Positions 1-8,969 of a stretch of DNA of 64,000 nt are shown one piece after another. The stretch comes from Oligoflexia bacterium (GTDB taxonomy: Bacteria; Bdellovibrionota; Bdellovibrionia; JABDDW01), in assembly GCA_016715815.1 (NCBI GenBank), contig JADJXN010000003.1, forward strand, positions 124,001 through 188,000. The letters run 5' to 3'. A program made the position numbers and the translations under genes. Position 1 is the first letter of the stretch. Each line of letters starts with the position of its first letter. A model generated the notes under the pieces. It saw nothing but the letters and a program-made list of their open reading frames with translations. It searched no databases and was not told the DNA's origin.

Positions 1-1
1 A

Positions 2-418
2 AATATTGTTAAAGCGGGGCTTATGGCAGTTGCTAATAAAAAAGATGCTGATGAAATTCAAACCGCTATGGATGCTGTAGCGTTAAAAGAAATTCCGCGT
101 TTAGAAAAAAGAACGGGACTTCTTGCCATGCTTTCAAACATGGCAACCCTTATTGGTCTGTTGGGAACAATTTCTGGTCTTATTGGTGCCTTCGGAGCTG
201 TTGCTAATGTGAGCCCCTCAGAAAAAGCAACCCTTTTAGCAAAAGCCATTTCAGAAGCCATGAACTGTACAGCATTTGGTCTTTTAGTAGCGATTCCACT
301 TTTGGGAGTTTATGGTTACCTTCAAACAAAATCACAAGAAGTTGTTGATGATGTGCATGAAGCAGCTGTTGCAACATTAAACTTTATTGTAATGAATAAA
401 GATAAATTTAATAGGTAA
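2..418 (+). CDS. TolQ/ExbB/MotA-family proton channel protein, 5' end outside window
   Basis: Inner-membrane subunit of a TolQR/ExbBD-type proton channel that uses the proton motive force for work at the envelope. The frame is open to the left edge and codons before the first visible ATG (23) fit the family, so the gene starts upstream. Two long hydrophobic stretches follow the TolQ pattern: one around LIGLLGTISGLIGAFG, and one after AISEAMNCTAFG, the conserved segment of the last helix pair. Two ExbD/TolR-like genes follow at once, so this is a channel operon. One TolQ-like plus two TolR-like subunits is also the arrangement of the myxobacterial AglRQS gliding motor, which is an alternative role to Tol or TonB energising. 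Confidence 0.85.
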   Translation, partial: NIVKAGLMAVANKKDADEIQTAMDAVALKEIPRLEKRTGLLAMLSNMATLIGLLGTISGLIGAFGAVANVSPSEKATLLAKAISEAMNCTAFGLLVAIPLLGVYGYLQTKSQEVVDDVHEAAVATLNFIVMNKDKFNR

Positions 419-426
419 GTCAACTT

Positions 427-882
427 ATGGGTGCAAGTGGCCTTGGCGGTGGCGGGAAAAAAAGTGTTAATGTTGATTTAAACTTAGTTCCTTTTATTGA
501 TTTACTATCCACTCTGATTTGTTTTTTATTAATTACTGCTGTTTGGCAACAAATTAATGTTTTAACCACAGATTCGGCCTCCACTACTGCAAGTGAGAGT
601 GCAACACCACCTGATCCAAACCGAATTGATTTAAGCTTAAGTTTAATGATGGATCATGTTTTAGCAGCTGAGGGTGAGAAAAATACTAGAATAAACCACC
701 TTCAAGGGGAGCCCGATTATAATTCCTTAATGAGACTTTTAAACGATTGGAAGACACGTCACCCAGACAGAAAAGATGTTACACTTAATACTGACAGCCA
801 AGCACCGTATAAACAACTTATTCGCTTAATGGATACGCTCATAACTGCAGACTTTGAAGACGTTGGGGTAAATACTAACTAA
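427..882 (+). CDS. ExbD/TolR-family biopolymer transport protein (first copy)
   Basis: Partner of the upstream TolQ-like channel. The 151-residue protein has a short Gly-rich cytoplasmic N-terminus, one membrane helix near residues 20-42 with the expected acidic residue (LVPFIDLLSTLICFLL), and a periplasmic ExbD-like domain ending in the usual small beta/alpha motif (KQLIRLMDTLITADFEDVGV). It starts 8 bp after the TolQ-like stop, and its stop overlaps the next ATG by one base. The aspartate in the helix is the proton-relay residue in this family. The specific function cannot be read from the sequence. Confidence 0.85.
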   Translation: MGASGLGGGGKKSVNVDLNLVPFIDLLSTLICFLLITAVWQQINVLTTDSASTTASESATPPDPNRIDLSLSLMMDHVLAAEGEKNTRINHLQGEPDYNSLMRLLNDWKTRHPDRKDVTLNTDSQAPYKQLIRLMDTLITADFEDVGVNTN

Positions 883-1424
883 TGCAAAAAGTAATTATTA
901 AGCCAGGTTACCATATTAAGCCAAAGTATGATCTTCATGCACTCAGAGAGCATGTTAAAGGAGATCATTCTAAAGGGGCTATCGCTGGCGAGCTTCCCCT
1001 GACCAGTATGATAGATATGTTTACTATTTTAGTTATATTTTTATTAATGAACTTTTCTGCCACTGGTGAGATATTTTTTATCCAAAAAAATCTAAAACTT
1101 CCTGAAGCCTCTCGCTCAAAACCTTTAGAGAGTGCTCCGCTCATTACTGTGACAGCTCAGGGAATTACATTTGAAACACAAAAAGTAGGAGATAACCCTA
1201 TTAATCTTACAGAGTCTGATCAAAATTTGCCAAGGCTAGCCGGTGCTTTAAGACAATTAAAGATTATGGCAGAGACTTTACGTCCCAATGAGCCTTTTAA
1301 AGGCCATGTTAATATTCAAGCAGATGAGAATACACCTTTAGTTTATATTAAACGTGTTATGCAAACCTGTATTGTTGAGGGTTGGAATAGTATTCACTTT
1401 GCAGTGCGCGAGCCTGGCAGTTAA
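882..1424 (+). CDS. ExbD/TolR-family biopolymer transport protein (second copy)
   Basis: Second TolR-like subunit, 180 residues, divergent from the first. A 40-residue basic N-terminus precedes a membrane helix with the acidic residue in place (LTSMIDMFTILVIFLLM). A periplasmic domain follows with the ExbD-like ending (TPLVYIKRVMQTCIVEGWNSIHFAV). Translation is probably coupled, because the ATG shares a base with the previous stop. Two unequal TolR-like subunits suggest a heteromeric channel, as in AglRQS. nnrD starts 4 bp after this stop and is probably in the same transcript. Confidence 0.82.
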   Translation: MQKVIIKPGYHIKPKYDLHALREHVKGDHSKGAIAGELPLTSMIDMFTILVIFLLMNFSATGEIFFIQKNLKLPEASRSKPLESAPLITVTAQGITFETQKVGDNPINLTESDQNLPRLAGALRQLKIMAETLRPNEPFKGHVNIQADENTPLVYIKRVMQTCIVEGWNSIHFAVREPGS

Positions 1425-1428
1425 TTTC

Positions 1429-2250
1429 ATGAGTAGTAAAATAATAAAAATAAATTTAAAAAACGTAAAAAAATTTTTACCCAAAAGAATAAGTAAAGCT
1501 AATAAAACCCATGGAGGCTCTGCCCTTGTTATTGCAGGACATGAGGGAATGTATGGAGCAGCCATTTTAGCGGCAACAGCTGCAACTCGTGTGGGGGCTG
1601 GATATGTGACCTTAATGACTGATTTAAAAAAAATTAATACACTTAAAAACCCTGATTTTTTAACTTTAAATATAAATTCAAAAATAAATCAAAATAAGTT
1701 TACGGCAGTTGCTATTGGCCCAGGGCTTGGTCAAAAAGAGATTGTTTATAAAAAACTTTTAGAATTAAAAAGTTTTTCTAAAGTGGTAGTAGATGCTGAT
1801 GCGTTAAATGTTTTAGCAAAAAAAAATGTAAAACTAGCTAAAACATGGATTGTTACCCCTCACACTGGTGAGCTTTCAAGGCTTTTAAAAATTAGTGTTA
1901 AGAAAATAAACCAAGATAGAAAAAAATATCTCATGCAGGCTTGTAAAAAGCTAAACTGCCATGTGCTTTTAAAGGGGCATAAAACTTTAGTTAGTGATGG
2001 TAAAAGAATTTATGAAATTCAAACAGGCAATAAGGCACTAGCTAAAGCTGGGACTGGAGATATTTTAACAGGCATGATTGTGGGGTTTATGGCCCAAGGC
2101 TTAGATACTTTAAGGGCTACTCTCTTAGCAGCTACTTTACATGGGAAATTAGCTGATATTTGGGTAAGACAAGGTAATGATTATTTAAGCCTTATGGCTT
2201 CTGATTTAAATTTAAGATTGCCTAAACTTATTCAAAAACTCCGGCGTTAA
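1429..2250 (+). CDS. nnrD: ADP/ATP-dependent (S)-NAD(P)H-hydrate dehydratase
   Basis: Repairs NAD(P)H damaged by hydration, using a phosphoryl donor, in the cytoplasm. The 273-residue protein corresponds to the C-terminal ribokinase-like domain of YjeF/Nnr without the epimerase domain. Motifs in order: HGGSALVIAG, GPGLGQ, DADALNVLA, TPHTGELSRLL, LLKGHKTLVSDG and the catalytic/nucleotide loop AKAGTGDILTGMI. The frame is open further upstream, but the ATG at 1429, just after the ExbD stop, fits the family start. The NnrE epimerase must be encoded elsewhere if present. The 3' end overlaps the convergent small gene by 4 bp. Confidence 0.88.
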   Translation: MSSKIIKINLKNVKKFLPKRISKANKTHGGSALVIAGHEGMYGAAILAATAATRVGAGYVTLMTDLKKINTLKNPDFLTLNINSKINQNKFTAVAIGPGLGQKEIVYKKLLELKSFSKVVVDADALNVLAKKNVKLAKTWIVTPHTGELSRLLKISVKKINQDRKKYLMQACKKLNCHVLLKGHKTLVSDGKRIYEIQTGNKALAKAGTGDILTGMIVGFMAQGLDTLRATLLAATLHGKLADIWVRQGNDYLSLMASDLNLRLPKLIQKLRR

Positions 2251-2483
2251 TAAAACTTTTTAACAGGATTGGATACCGGTAGCTCTTGCAAGATTTCTTC
2301 TTTGTAAGAGGTTCTAAATTTAATATAGTTTTTTAACTCATTTTTTTGGCGAGCCATGATGTTAATGCGGTCATCATTATGAAGCTCCCCTTTAATCATC
2401 ATGTCATCAAGATCAATTTTATTTTTTTCTTGAGCTAAACCGCTTGAAGCTAAAAGTAAGACTGAAATAAAAAGTTTAATCAT
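2247..2483 (-). CDS. small secreted protein of unknown function
   Basis: A 78-residue protein with a clear signal peptide (MIKLFISVLLLASSGLAQE) and a short charged mature part. No domain was recognised. Its ATG overlaps the end of the VWA-protein gene by 4 bp, so the two are probably co-transcribed and translationally coupled. This pairing is the only functional hint. It could be a small partner of the VWA lipoprotein in the periplasm. Confidence 0.6.
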   Translation of the reverse strand: MIKLFISVLLLASSGLAQEKNKIDLDDMMIKGELHNDDRINIMARQKNELKNYIKFRTSYKEEILQELPVSNPVKKFY

Positions 2484-3703
2484 TGTGTAATAGGCACCTT
2501 ATAAAGTTTAAATATTTTATCATTAATAGTTAAGCCTTGCTTAGAGTTTACATCAACAGTTTGGTAGCTGTAAACGTAAACACCTGGAGCAGATGGGTCC
2601 CTTTGAAGGGTTTGTATAAAAGCAATCATGACAACATTGCCATTTGCAGGGTGAGCAAGCTCCGGCTTTGTGGTTTGAAATTCACTAAGCGGCATTGTTT
2701 TATATGTTTGCATAAAGTTTTGTGAGAAGTTATAGCAACTTTGCCCTTGGGCATTATAACCAGTAAAATCTATTTTAGTGTCGTAGTAATTTTGCTGTGG
2801 GATTTTATCATCAGGAAATAATGGGTTTCTATGAGCTCTAATCTGATCACCGGCATTAAAGAATTCTGAGTCATAGTTTTTAAACAAGTTAAACATATCC
2901 ATCCCTACACTTTTTTGATGAAGCATAAAATACTCAATACCATCACCAATACCATCCCCGTCTGTATCTGGGTTAACTCTATCAGTAGCAGTCAACTTTG
3001 TTCCAGTGGGGGTCATGTTTTTCATGTATGATTCTTCACACACAGTTAAAAGATCGTTATCTTCATCTTTTCTATCTTGGCAAGGTGTGAGTGTTTCTTT
3101 TGCAATTTGAGCTGCGTAGTGAATGTAATCGCTATAAGCATCACCAAAAGAAAATCTATTATTGGGCTGATAAGGTGCCCCAAGAGTGAGCTCATCTTTA
3201 TCGCACAAGCCATCACCGTCTGAGTCCATGCCCATGGCATTATCAAAACAAATAGCAGAGTTTGTATTATAAACAATAAAGCTACCGGGTTTTATAACAT
3301 AAGTCTCACCACTTGATCCGCCAACAAGTAGATCATCAATTTCAAAGTCATCCTTTTCATTTAAATCAACAAATTTACCTTGACCTACTTCTGCCATTCT
3401 CTTTAAGCCTTCAGAAGCACCTACGTCTTCTGGCCCATAGTAAGCTGCACTAAATCTAATTCTTCCAGGTGCAATGTTTATTAAATCCTGTACGTCATCA
3501 AATGCGGGTTGTCCTGGAGGGCCTTGAGAGCCATAATCAGTTGGGTAACCGTCTGACATAAAAAACACTAAATAAATACTATCTTCTTCAGGGTGATCTT
3601 TAATATCTCCCCTAATGGTTTGTTTTGCCATTGCAATGGCCGCTCTATAGGGTGTACCGCCGTCATCAGGTTCTGAACGCTGAAGATTAATAGCTTCTTG
3701 CAT
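2480..3703 (-). CDS. VWA-domain protein with calcium-binding repeats (3' part of a frameshifted gene)
   Basis: C-terminal 407 residues of an exported von Willebrand factor A protein. It contains the later metal-site elements of the VWA fold (DDGGTPYRAAIAMA and FFMSDGYPTD). Two thrombospondin type 3-like Asp-rich repeats follow (MDSDGDGLCDKDE and NPDTDGDGIGDGIEY), then about 150 uncharacterised residues. The reading frame stays open upstream to a stop at 3904-3906 and keeps VWA-like character (PPTDPSNVKRANNIEKFW). The ATG at 3703 is therefore not a convincing native start. The missing N-terminus, with lipoprotein signal and first metal motif, lies in another frame at 3862-4092. The function is probably surface or periplasmic protein binding. 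Confidence 0.75.
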   Translation of the reverse strand: MQEAINLQRSEPDDGGTPYRAAIAMAKQTIRGDIKDHPEEDSIYLVFFMSDGYPTDYGSQGPPGQPAFDDVQDLINIAPGRIRFSAAYYGPEDVGASEGLKRMAEVGQGKFVDLNEKDDFEIDDLLVGGSSGETYVIKPGSFIVYNTNSAICFDNAMGMDSDGDGLCDKDELTLGAPYQPNNRFSFGDAYSDYIHYAAQIAKETLTPCQDRKDEDNDLLTVCEESYMKNMTPTGTKLTATDRVNPDTDGDGIGDGIEYFMLHQKSVGMDMFNLFKNYDSEFFNAGDQIRAHRNPLFPDDKIPQQNYYDTKIDFTGYNAQGQSCYNFSQNFMQTYKTMPLSEFQTTKPELAHPANGNVVMIAFIQTLQRDPSAPGVYVYSYQTVDVNSKQGLTINDKIFKLYKVPITQ

Positions 3704-3861
3704 GTCTTTTTGCTCACCGCTAAAAATAGGCTTATCATTAGTGCCAATGTAGGCAAAAGCGCCTGAGTTATTAAAAGCATCTTGGAAGGCAATATATCCC
3801 CACTTAATAAAGGGATTATCTTTTCTTTGAAGCCAAAATTTTTCAATATTATTTGCTCTTT

Positions 3862-4092
3862 TTACGTTGCTTGGGTCTGTTGGAGGTCCACCATTTCCGA
3901 AACGTTAGATCCAGATTTATCTATTACAAATAAAAATTTTGTAAATACGGTTGAGGTATCAGGTGGCTGAGTACAAAACTGCCCTACACTTGAAACATTA
4001 CTTGGTTTTTCTCTTGGTTTTAAAAGCCTTGTATCACTACAAGATGTGACCAAAAAGGTGGCAAAAACTAACGCCCACACACTTTTATGCAT
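3862..4092 (-). pseudogene. N-terminal part of the frameshifted VWA lipoprotein
   Basis: Encodes a lipoprotein signal (MHKSVWALVFATFLVTSC) and then the first strand and MIDAS motif of a VWA domain (FLFVIDKSGSN, DxSxS). The frame then runs into unrelated residues and stops. The rest of the domain continues in the frame of the gene at 2480-3703. Joining FLFVIDKSGSN to FGNGGPPTDPSNV needs one extra base near 3899-3906. The whole gene would be about 537 codons. A good ribosome site (AGGGGG) sits just before the ATG. A real mutation, a sequencing error and frameshifting cannot be told apart here. Confidence 0.7.
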
Positions 4093-4114
4093 AAATCCCC
4101 CTACACAAACTTAA

Positions 4115-4142
4115 CTTTCGGAGTGTAAGAGAGAGTTCTTTA
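4115..4142 (-). promoter_or_regulatory. possible sigma-28-like promoter for the VWA lipoprotein gene
   Basis: On the minus strand TAAA, 16 bases, then TCCGAAAG. This resembles the FliA consensus TAAA-N15-GCCGATAA. It ends 22 bases before the ATG, leaving room for the AGGGGG ribosome site. The -10 match is partial, so this is one of the weaker candidates of its kind in the window. Confidence 0.3.
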
Positions 4143-4173
4143 AAGGCTAAAGTTTTGTCTTAAACATAGACAC

Positions 4174-6597
4174 TTAATTAAACTTTTTGAGCGTTTCAAA
4201 GGCGGCTTGCCTTAGCTTCTTAGTTTGTGTTTTATCCTTTAAAAGTTCTTCTAGATAAGGCTTTGACTGAGCATCTTGCATAACTTCAAGTGCTTTAATG
4301 TAACCCAGACTCATGTCTGGATTTGTTTCCTTCTTAAGCTCAGCAATTATAAGTTGTGTAGCCCTAAACTCTTTAAGTTTAGCCAACGCTGCTGCTACAG
4401 ATAATTTATAAAACCTTGCAGGGGTTAACTCATTTTTAAAAATTTCCATTATTCGATCATTTGCAGTTGATATACCCATCTCTGCCAATGCTGAAATGGC
4501 AGGTATTAAAACTTTCCAATCTCTTTTTGGAAATTTATAAACCTCTTCAATAAAAACTGGGATTACCTTTTGAGACTTTAATTTAGTTAAAGACGTGGCT
4601 GCAAAGGCTTGTGCGTAGCTTGAGGTATCATTGAGATATGTATTAATAAGTACATCTTCAACAATTTTCAAATCTGCAGTAGAAGCTATATTAGCTGCTG
4701 CTATTCTAAGCTGTGGTGAATCTGATTTGAGATACTCTATAACTAAATTGGATAACTGCTCTTTTGTAAGATTTGCTTTTGCAATTGCACTTAAAACCTC
4801 TGCCTTAATAAAATTATTTTTTATTTTTAATAAGCTTAAAAGTTCCTGATGAGTTAAATCTTTAGCAATACTTTTTAAGGCATCTGCTTGAGAAAGCCAA
4901 TGAGCTGAATTTAATATTTCATGCTGCTCATGTAGGTCTTTTTGAGTTTTAATTTCAGCTAAAATTTTATGAGCCGGATCTAAAACCACAGCTTTTGGTT
5001 TTTGGTTTAAATCTAAAACAATTTTACCTTGTTTTGATTCAATTAATATTTTTTCTATTACTTCTGAATCTTTAAGTTTAATCCAAAGCTCAAGTGGTAA
5101 TTTATAGGTTATGTCTTCTCTAAGTTGTGTGTAGGAAAGAACTAGTTTTTCATTTTCCCAAGACCAGTTGTAGTTAATTTGTGGGTGCCCTTTAGTTAAA
5201 ACCCATTGGTTAAAAAACCAAGTCAAATCTTGTTTTGTGTACTCATTAATAGCGTTTATAAAATCTTGAGTGGTTACGACTTGGTATTTGTACTTATTTA
5301 AATAATATTTAATTGCTCCAAAAAATAATTTATCTCCTAGTTGCTCTCTAAGCATATGTATAACAACAGCTGGCTTTTCATAGCTTAAAACATTAAATTT
5401 CTGTGTGGCAGAAGTCTGAACATTATAAATTGGGCCTGTTCCCCCTTCTGATTGCTTTGACTGGTTAAAGTTTAAATACCTTTTTCTGTGCCCTTCCATG
5501 CGGTACTCAAAATTAAGATGATCTTTTTCTTCCATCAATGTTTCAAAATAAGTTGCAAAGCCTTCGTTAAGCCATAAGTCATTCCATGTTTTGCAAGTGA
5601 CTAAATCACCAAACCATTGGTGAGCAATTTCATGGTTTAGAGTTGTTATTTCAAAACCTTTTTCTGGGTGGTGGTACATGTGTGAAAATGTAATGGCATC
5701 ACTGTGTTCCATGGCTCCTGCAAAATCATAGGCTACTCCCATGGCCAGTTTTTGAAATGGGTATGGTCCTAAAAGTTTTGAATAAGTTTGAACTGCATTT
5801 TTCATATCCAACATTGTTTTTTCAGTATTGGTTTTAAAACCGTGAGGCAGCCAGAGAGAATAAAAACTATTTCTATCAAGGTTATACACCTCCATAGGGC
5901 CAGCAATAAAAGAATAAAGATATGTGGCATGTGGAGTATTGTCTAACCACGTATAGGTATTGCTTTTAATTCCCATAAGTTTTCCGTTAGAAAGCACTCT
6001 CCAACCAGATGGGACGTTAATTGAAAACTGTTTTGGTGTTTTAAACCCAGGCCAATCAAAACTAGGAAGCCACTGGCGAGCATAGCTGGGCTCATGCTTG
6101 CTCCAAACCTGCACCACATCTCCTTTGGTATTTTTGATAAAGCTTAAAGCATCAGATCTACCTGAAATAGAATATTCTATTTCAAGCTCGAAAGTATTTT
6201 TAATAATGGTGTCTGTTTTTAAAGTAAGCTCATATCTATTTCTATCTAATATTTGTAATTCTGTGTTTTCTGCTTTAATAGATTTAATTTGTATTTGAGG
6301 TCCTACGTTTAATGTAAGTGTTTCTGATGGTTGTAGTTTTTCAATTTTAATTTTTAAATTGGCATTAATGTGAAGGCTTTCTGGGATAAGTTGAATTTTT
6401 AGGTCATAAAAAAGTGGTTTAAAATTTGAGTTCTCAAGGGTTTTAAAATCTTCTTCATTTTTAAACTCTTTTGCATCAGGGTAAAGTGAGTCAAAGCTGA
6501 GCTCAGTAATAATATCATTTAGATTTTTTGGTTGAGTTCTATTTTGTGGTGCGCACGATGCTACAAATAAAAAAACTAATATCAGTGCAAATTTCAT
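4174..6597 (-). CDS. M1-family zinc aminopeptidase lipoprotein with HEAT-like C-terminus
   Basis: Zinc metalloaminopeptidase, 807 residues, anchored as a lipoprotein (LILVFLFVASC, Cys15). The M1 zinc site is HEIAH at about residues 322-326, with the third ligand in WLNEGFATYF (Glu about 345). The substrate-recognition loop reads GAMEH (about 294-298) instead of the usual GAMEN. The last roughly 250 residues form helical repeats (TSLTKLKSQKVIPVFIEEV, AISALAEMG) like the HEAT/ARM region of M1 enzymes. It presumably trims peptides outside the inner membrane, a useful activity for an organism feeding on protein. It stands alone on the minus strand, with 80-bp gaps on both sides. Confidence 0.9.
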   Translation of the reverse strand: MKFALILVFLFVASCAPQNRTQPKNLNDIITELSFDSLYPDAKEFKNEEDFKTLENSNFKPLFYDLKIQLIPESLHINANLKIKIEKLQPSETLTLNVGPQIQIKSIKAENTELQILDRNRYELTLKTDTIIKNTFELEIEYSISGRSDALSFIKNTKGDVVQVWSKHEPSYARQWLPSFDWPGFKTPKQFSINVPSGWRVLSNGKLMGIKSNTYTWLDNTPHATYLYSFIAGPMEVYNLDRNSFYSLWLPHGFKTNTEKTMLDMKNAVQTYSKLLGPYPFQKLAMGVAYDFAGAMEHSDAITFSHMYHHPEKGFEITTLNHEIAHQWFGDLVTCKTWNDLWLNEGFATYFETLMEEKDHLNFEYRMEGHRKRYLNFNQSKQSEGGTGPIYNVQTSATQKFNVLSYEKPAVVIHMLREQLGDKLFFGAIKYYLNKYKYQVVTTQDFINAINEYTKQDLTWFFNQWVLTKGHPQINYNWSWENEKLVLSYTQLREDITYKLPLELWIKLKDSEVIEKILIESKQGKIVLDLNQKPKAVVLDPAHKILAEIKTQKDLHEQHEILNSAHWLSQADALKSIAKDLTHQELLSLLKIKNNFIKAEVLSAIAKANLTKEQLSNLVIEYLKSDSPQLRIAAANIASTADLKIVEDVLINTYLNDTSSYAQAFAATSLTKLKSQKVIPVFIEEVYKFPKRDWKVLIPAISALAEMGISTANDRIMEIFKNELTPARFYKLSVAAALAKLKEFRATQLIIAELKKETNPDMSLGYIKALEVMQDAQSKPYLEELLKDKTQTKKLRQAAFETLKKFN

Positions 6598-6676
6598 TAA
6601 GCTCTCCCCCTTCAGGCAGTTCTTGTGTCTAGCTCGAGACCTCTGGCCTCTAGGCTTTTCTTGGATTTAAGCTTTT

Positions 6677-7894
6677 CTATTTTGCTACTGAAGCTATGCG
6701 CTTTTCAAGCCAAATTATTGCATTTTTTTGTGTTTTAAAATCTTCATTAAGTTGAGCTGTAAAAGCATCCTTTAAAAGCTTTCCAAAGTGTGCTCCTGGT
6801 TTAATGCCGCGCTTTATAAGGTGCTCTGATTTAATAAGAGGTTTTGGAAGTTTGGGGTTTTTTAAAATAAAATTAATACATGCTTTATCAAGTTTATTTG
6901 CTAGCAAGTAAAACTCTATAGATTCTTTAATAAACTTTTCTGCAGAAAGCTCCTTTTTATCAGCCAGAGTTAATTTATTAAATATTTTTAATCTGCCAAT
7001 ATTACTTAAAGTAGTTTCTATAAAATCTCTAAAATCATGGCTGACTTTTAATTTTTTATACAACATATCTCTTTGAAATTGTGAGAGATGAGATAAAATA
7101 AAGAGCCATCTTATATTTAAATTTTTACTTAGTTTTTTTGCATTTTTTAAATCAAATAATTCTATTTGAAAGAGCTCTTTTGTTAAACCCGTTTGATTAA
7201 GTATTTCTAAAGCTTTAATAAAATTATTTCCTATTAATAGCCGGTTTATTTCTTCATAAATTCTCTCCCCACTGACAACATTAATTTCACCAGCCATAGA
7301 TTTAATAGCACTTAAAGTATCTACATGAAGCCTAAAACCAAGTTGACTAACAAACCTTACGGCCCTTAGCATTCTTAATTTATCTTCGCAAAATCTCTCT
7401 AAAGGGTTGCCAACAGTGGTAATAATTTTTCTTTTTAAATCTAATTGGCCTCCAACAAAATCATATAATTTAGATTCACTGGGGTCTAAAAATAGAGCGT
7501 TAATTGTAAAATCCCGTCTTTTTGCATCTTCTTCTGGACTTGAGCGCTCAATACTAGTGGGACGTCTGCCGTCAATGTAGAGACCATCTTTTCTAAAGCT
7601 AACAACGTCTAAAGTGATCCCTTTATAAACTACTTTAACGGCACCAAAATCTTTACCCACGTTAATGGTTTTCTTAAAAAGCTTTTCCACCTCTTCTGGA
7701 GTGGCATCTGTAGCAATATCAAAGTCTTTTGGCTTTTGGTTAATGAGAAGGTCTCTGACAGCGCCGCCGGCGAGCCAAGCTTTAAAGCCGGCTTTATTGA
7801 GGGTTTTACAAATAGCGTCAGTTTGTTTAAAGTGAGGATGTTTTTTAAGAGTTATAAAAATTTTTGATTTGGTACTCATATTTGCTATGAGCAT
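6677..7894 (-). CDS. CCA tRNA nucleotidyltransferase / poly(A) polymerase family protein
   Basis: Class II nucleotidyltransferase that adds CCA to tRNA or A tails to RNA. The core motifs are GGAVRDLLINQ, KDFDIATDATPEEV (catalytic DxD), RRDFTINALFLDP and RAVRFVSQLGFRLH, in order within the first 190 residues. The C-terminal half is helical, without an HD domain. The start is uncertain: M1 (7894) or the ATG five codons later (7879). The latter leaves more space before divergent queG. Sequence alone does not separate CCA-adding from poly(A) activity here. The 5' ends of the two divergent genes are only 10-25 bp apart, so their promoters must overlap. Confidence 0.85.
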   Translation of the reverse strand: MLIANMSTKSKIFITLKKHPHFKQTDAICKTLNKAGFKAWLAGGAVRDLLINQKPKDFDIATDATPEEVEKLFKKTINVGKDFGAVKVVYKGITLDVVSFRKDGLYIDGRRPTSIERSSPEEDAKRRDFTINALFLDPSESKLYDFVGGQLDLKRKIITTVGNPLERFCEDKLRMLRAVRFVSQLGFRLHVDTLSAIKSMAGEINVVSGERIYEEINRLLIGNNFIKALEILNQTGLTKELFQIELFDLKNAKKLSKNLNIRWLFILSHLSQFQRDMLYKKLKVSHDFRDFIETTLSNIGRLKIFNKLTLADKKELSAEKFIKESIEFYLLANKLDKACINFILKNPKLPKPLIKSEHLIKRGIKPGAHFGKLLKDAFTAQLNEDFKTQKNAIIWLEKRIASVAK

Positions 7895-7904
7895 ATATTA
7901 ATTT

Positions 7905-8969
7905 ATGAATGAACAAAATATTAAAAACCTAGTACTGCAACACTTTGATCTAGTTGGAATTACCTCGGTCATTAAACCCCCTAGTATTGATATTTATGAA
8001 AACTGGTTAAAAAACTCTGAGCATGGGAGTATGCAATACCTTCATAGGCATTTTGATAAGAAAAAAAATCCTGAGTTATTACTTAAAGGGGCTTCATCTT
8101 GGGTTGTAGCCGCACTTTATTATGATAACCCTGAGCCATTAAGTATAGACATTATGGAAGAGCTTAAAGCTAATGGTTTGGGTTGGATATCCAGGTACGC
8201 AAGGCTTAATGATTACCATAAGGTCATTGAAGAAAAGCTTAATAAAATAATATCAGAGCTGAGCAAAATATTCCCTGATGAGAAATTTTTAGGCTGTGTT
8301 GATATTAAAGCCGTGTTGGAGAGAGACACGGCAGAGCGAGCTGGAATTGGTTGGATAGGCAAAAACACCTGTGTGATTAACCAAAATTTGGGAAGTTTTA
8401 TTTTCTTAGCTGAGATTTTAACTACTATGAAATTGGCTCAAGATAAGCCAGCACTTGATCATTGTGGGACATGTTCGCGCTGTATTGATGTTTGCCCTAC
8501 TGGAGCTATTGTGGAGCCAAAACATGTGGACGCAAGGTTGTGCATTAGCTACTGGACAATTGAAAACGATAAATTGCCCCCTGAAGAATTATCGTGGAAT
8601 TTTAAACAAAATCTTTTTGGTTGCGATTTATGCCAAGATGTTTGCCCTTGGAATAAGAAGGCACGTCGGGTGAGGTTTGGGTTTGGGCAAGCTGCTGAGG
8701 CTTTTGAAAAAAGTGGTTTGGTTGGTAGAGAGGATGTTGCAGTTTTTAACGTGTCTTTGAAAGGCGGGTCTGGTGAAATTTTATATAAGCATGATTCAAA
8801 TAAAATTCAAGGAGATAACTTGAAAAAGTCATTTAGTTATTTTGACTTACGTGAGCTTATTGATATTCCAGTTGAAGTTTTAAAAGAAAAGATTGCAGGC
8901 ACGGCCATGGAGCGCGCAGGGGCTGAGCATTTAAAACAAACAGCGAAGGTATTGTTAGAGAGGGTTTAA
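7905..8969 (+). CDS. queG: epoxyqueuosine reductase
   Basis: Last step of queuosine biosynthesis: cobalamin-dependent reduction of epoxyqueuosine in tRNA. The 354-residue protein has the QueG core (RDTAERAGIGWIGKNTCVIN) and two 4Fe-4S motifs, CGTCSRCIDVCPTGA and CDLCQDVCPWN. Length matches the family. No other queuosine gene is near. Divergent from the nucleotidyltransferase gene, both acting on tRNA, though this may be coincidence. Confidence 0.93.
   Translation: MNEQNIKNLVLQHFDLVGITSVIKPPSIDIYENWLKNSEHGSMQYLHRHFDKKKNPELLLKGASSWVVAALYYDNPEPLSIDIMEELKANGLGWISRYARLNDYHKVIEEKLNKIISELSKIFPDEKFLGCVDIKAVLERDTAERAGIGWIGKNTCVINQNLGSFIFLAEILTTMKLAQDKPALDHCGTCSRCIDVCPTGAIVEPKHVDARLCISYWTIENDKLPPEELSWNFKQNLFGCDLCQDVCPWNKKARRVRFGFGQAAEAFEKSGLVGREDVAVFNVSLKGGSGEILYKHDSNKIQGDNLKKSFSYFDLRELIDIPVEVLKEKIAGTAMERAGAEHLKQTAKVLLERV

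Noticed and set aside
3568..3846. Separate 92-residue minus-strand gene inside the VWA gene
   Set aside because: It is an out-of-frame shadow of the VWA domain; the residues there fit the VWA family only in the main frame.
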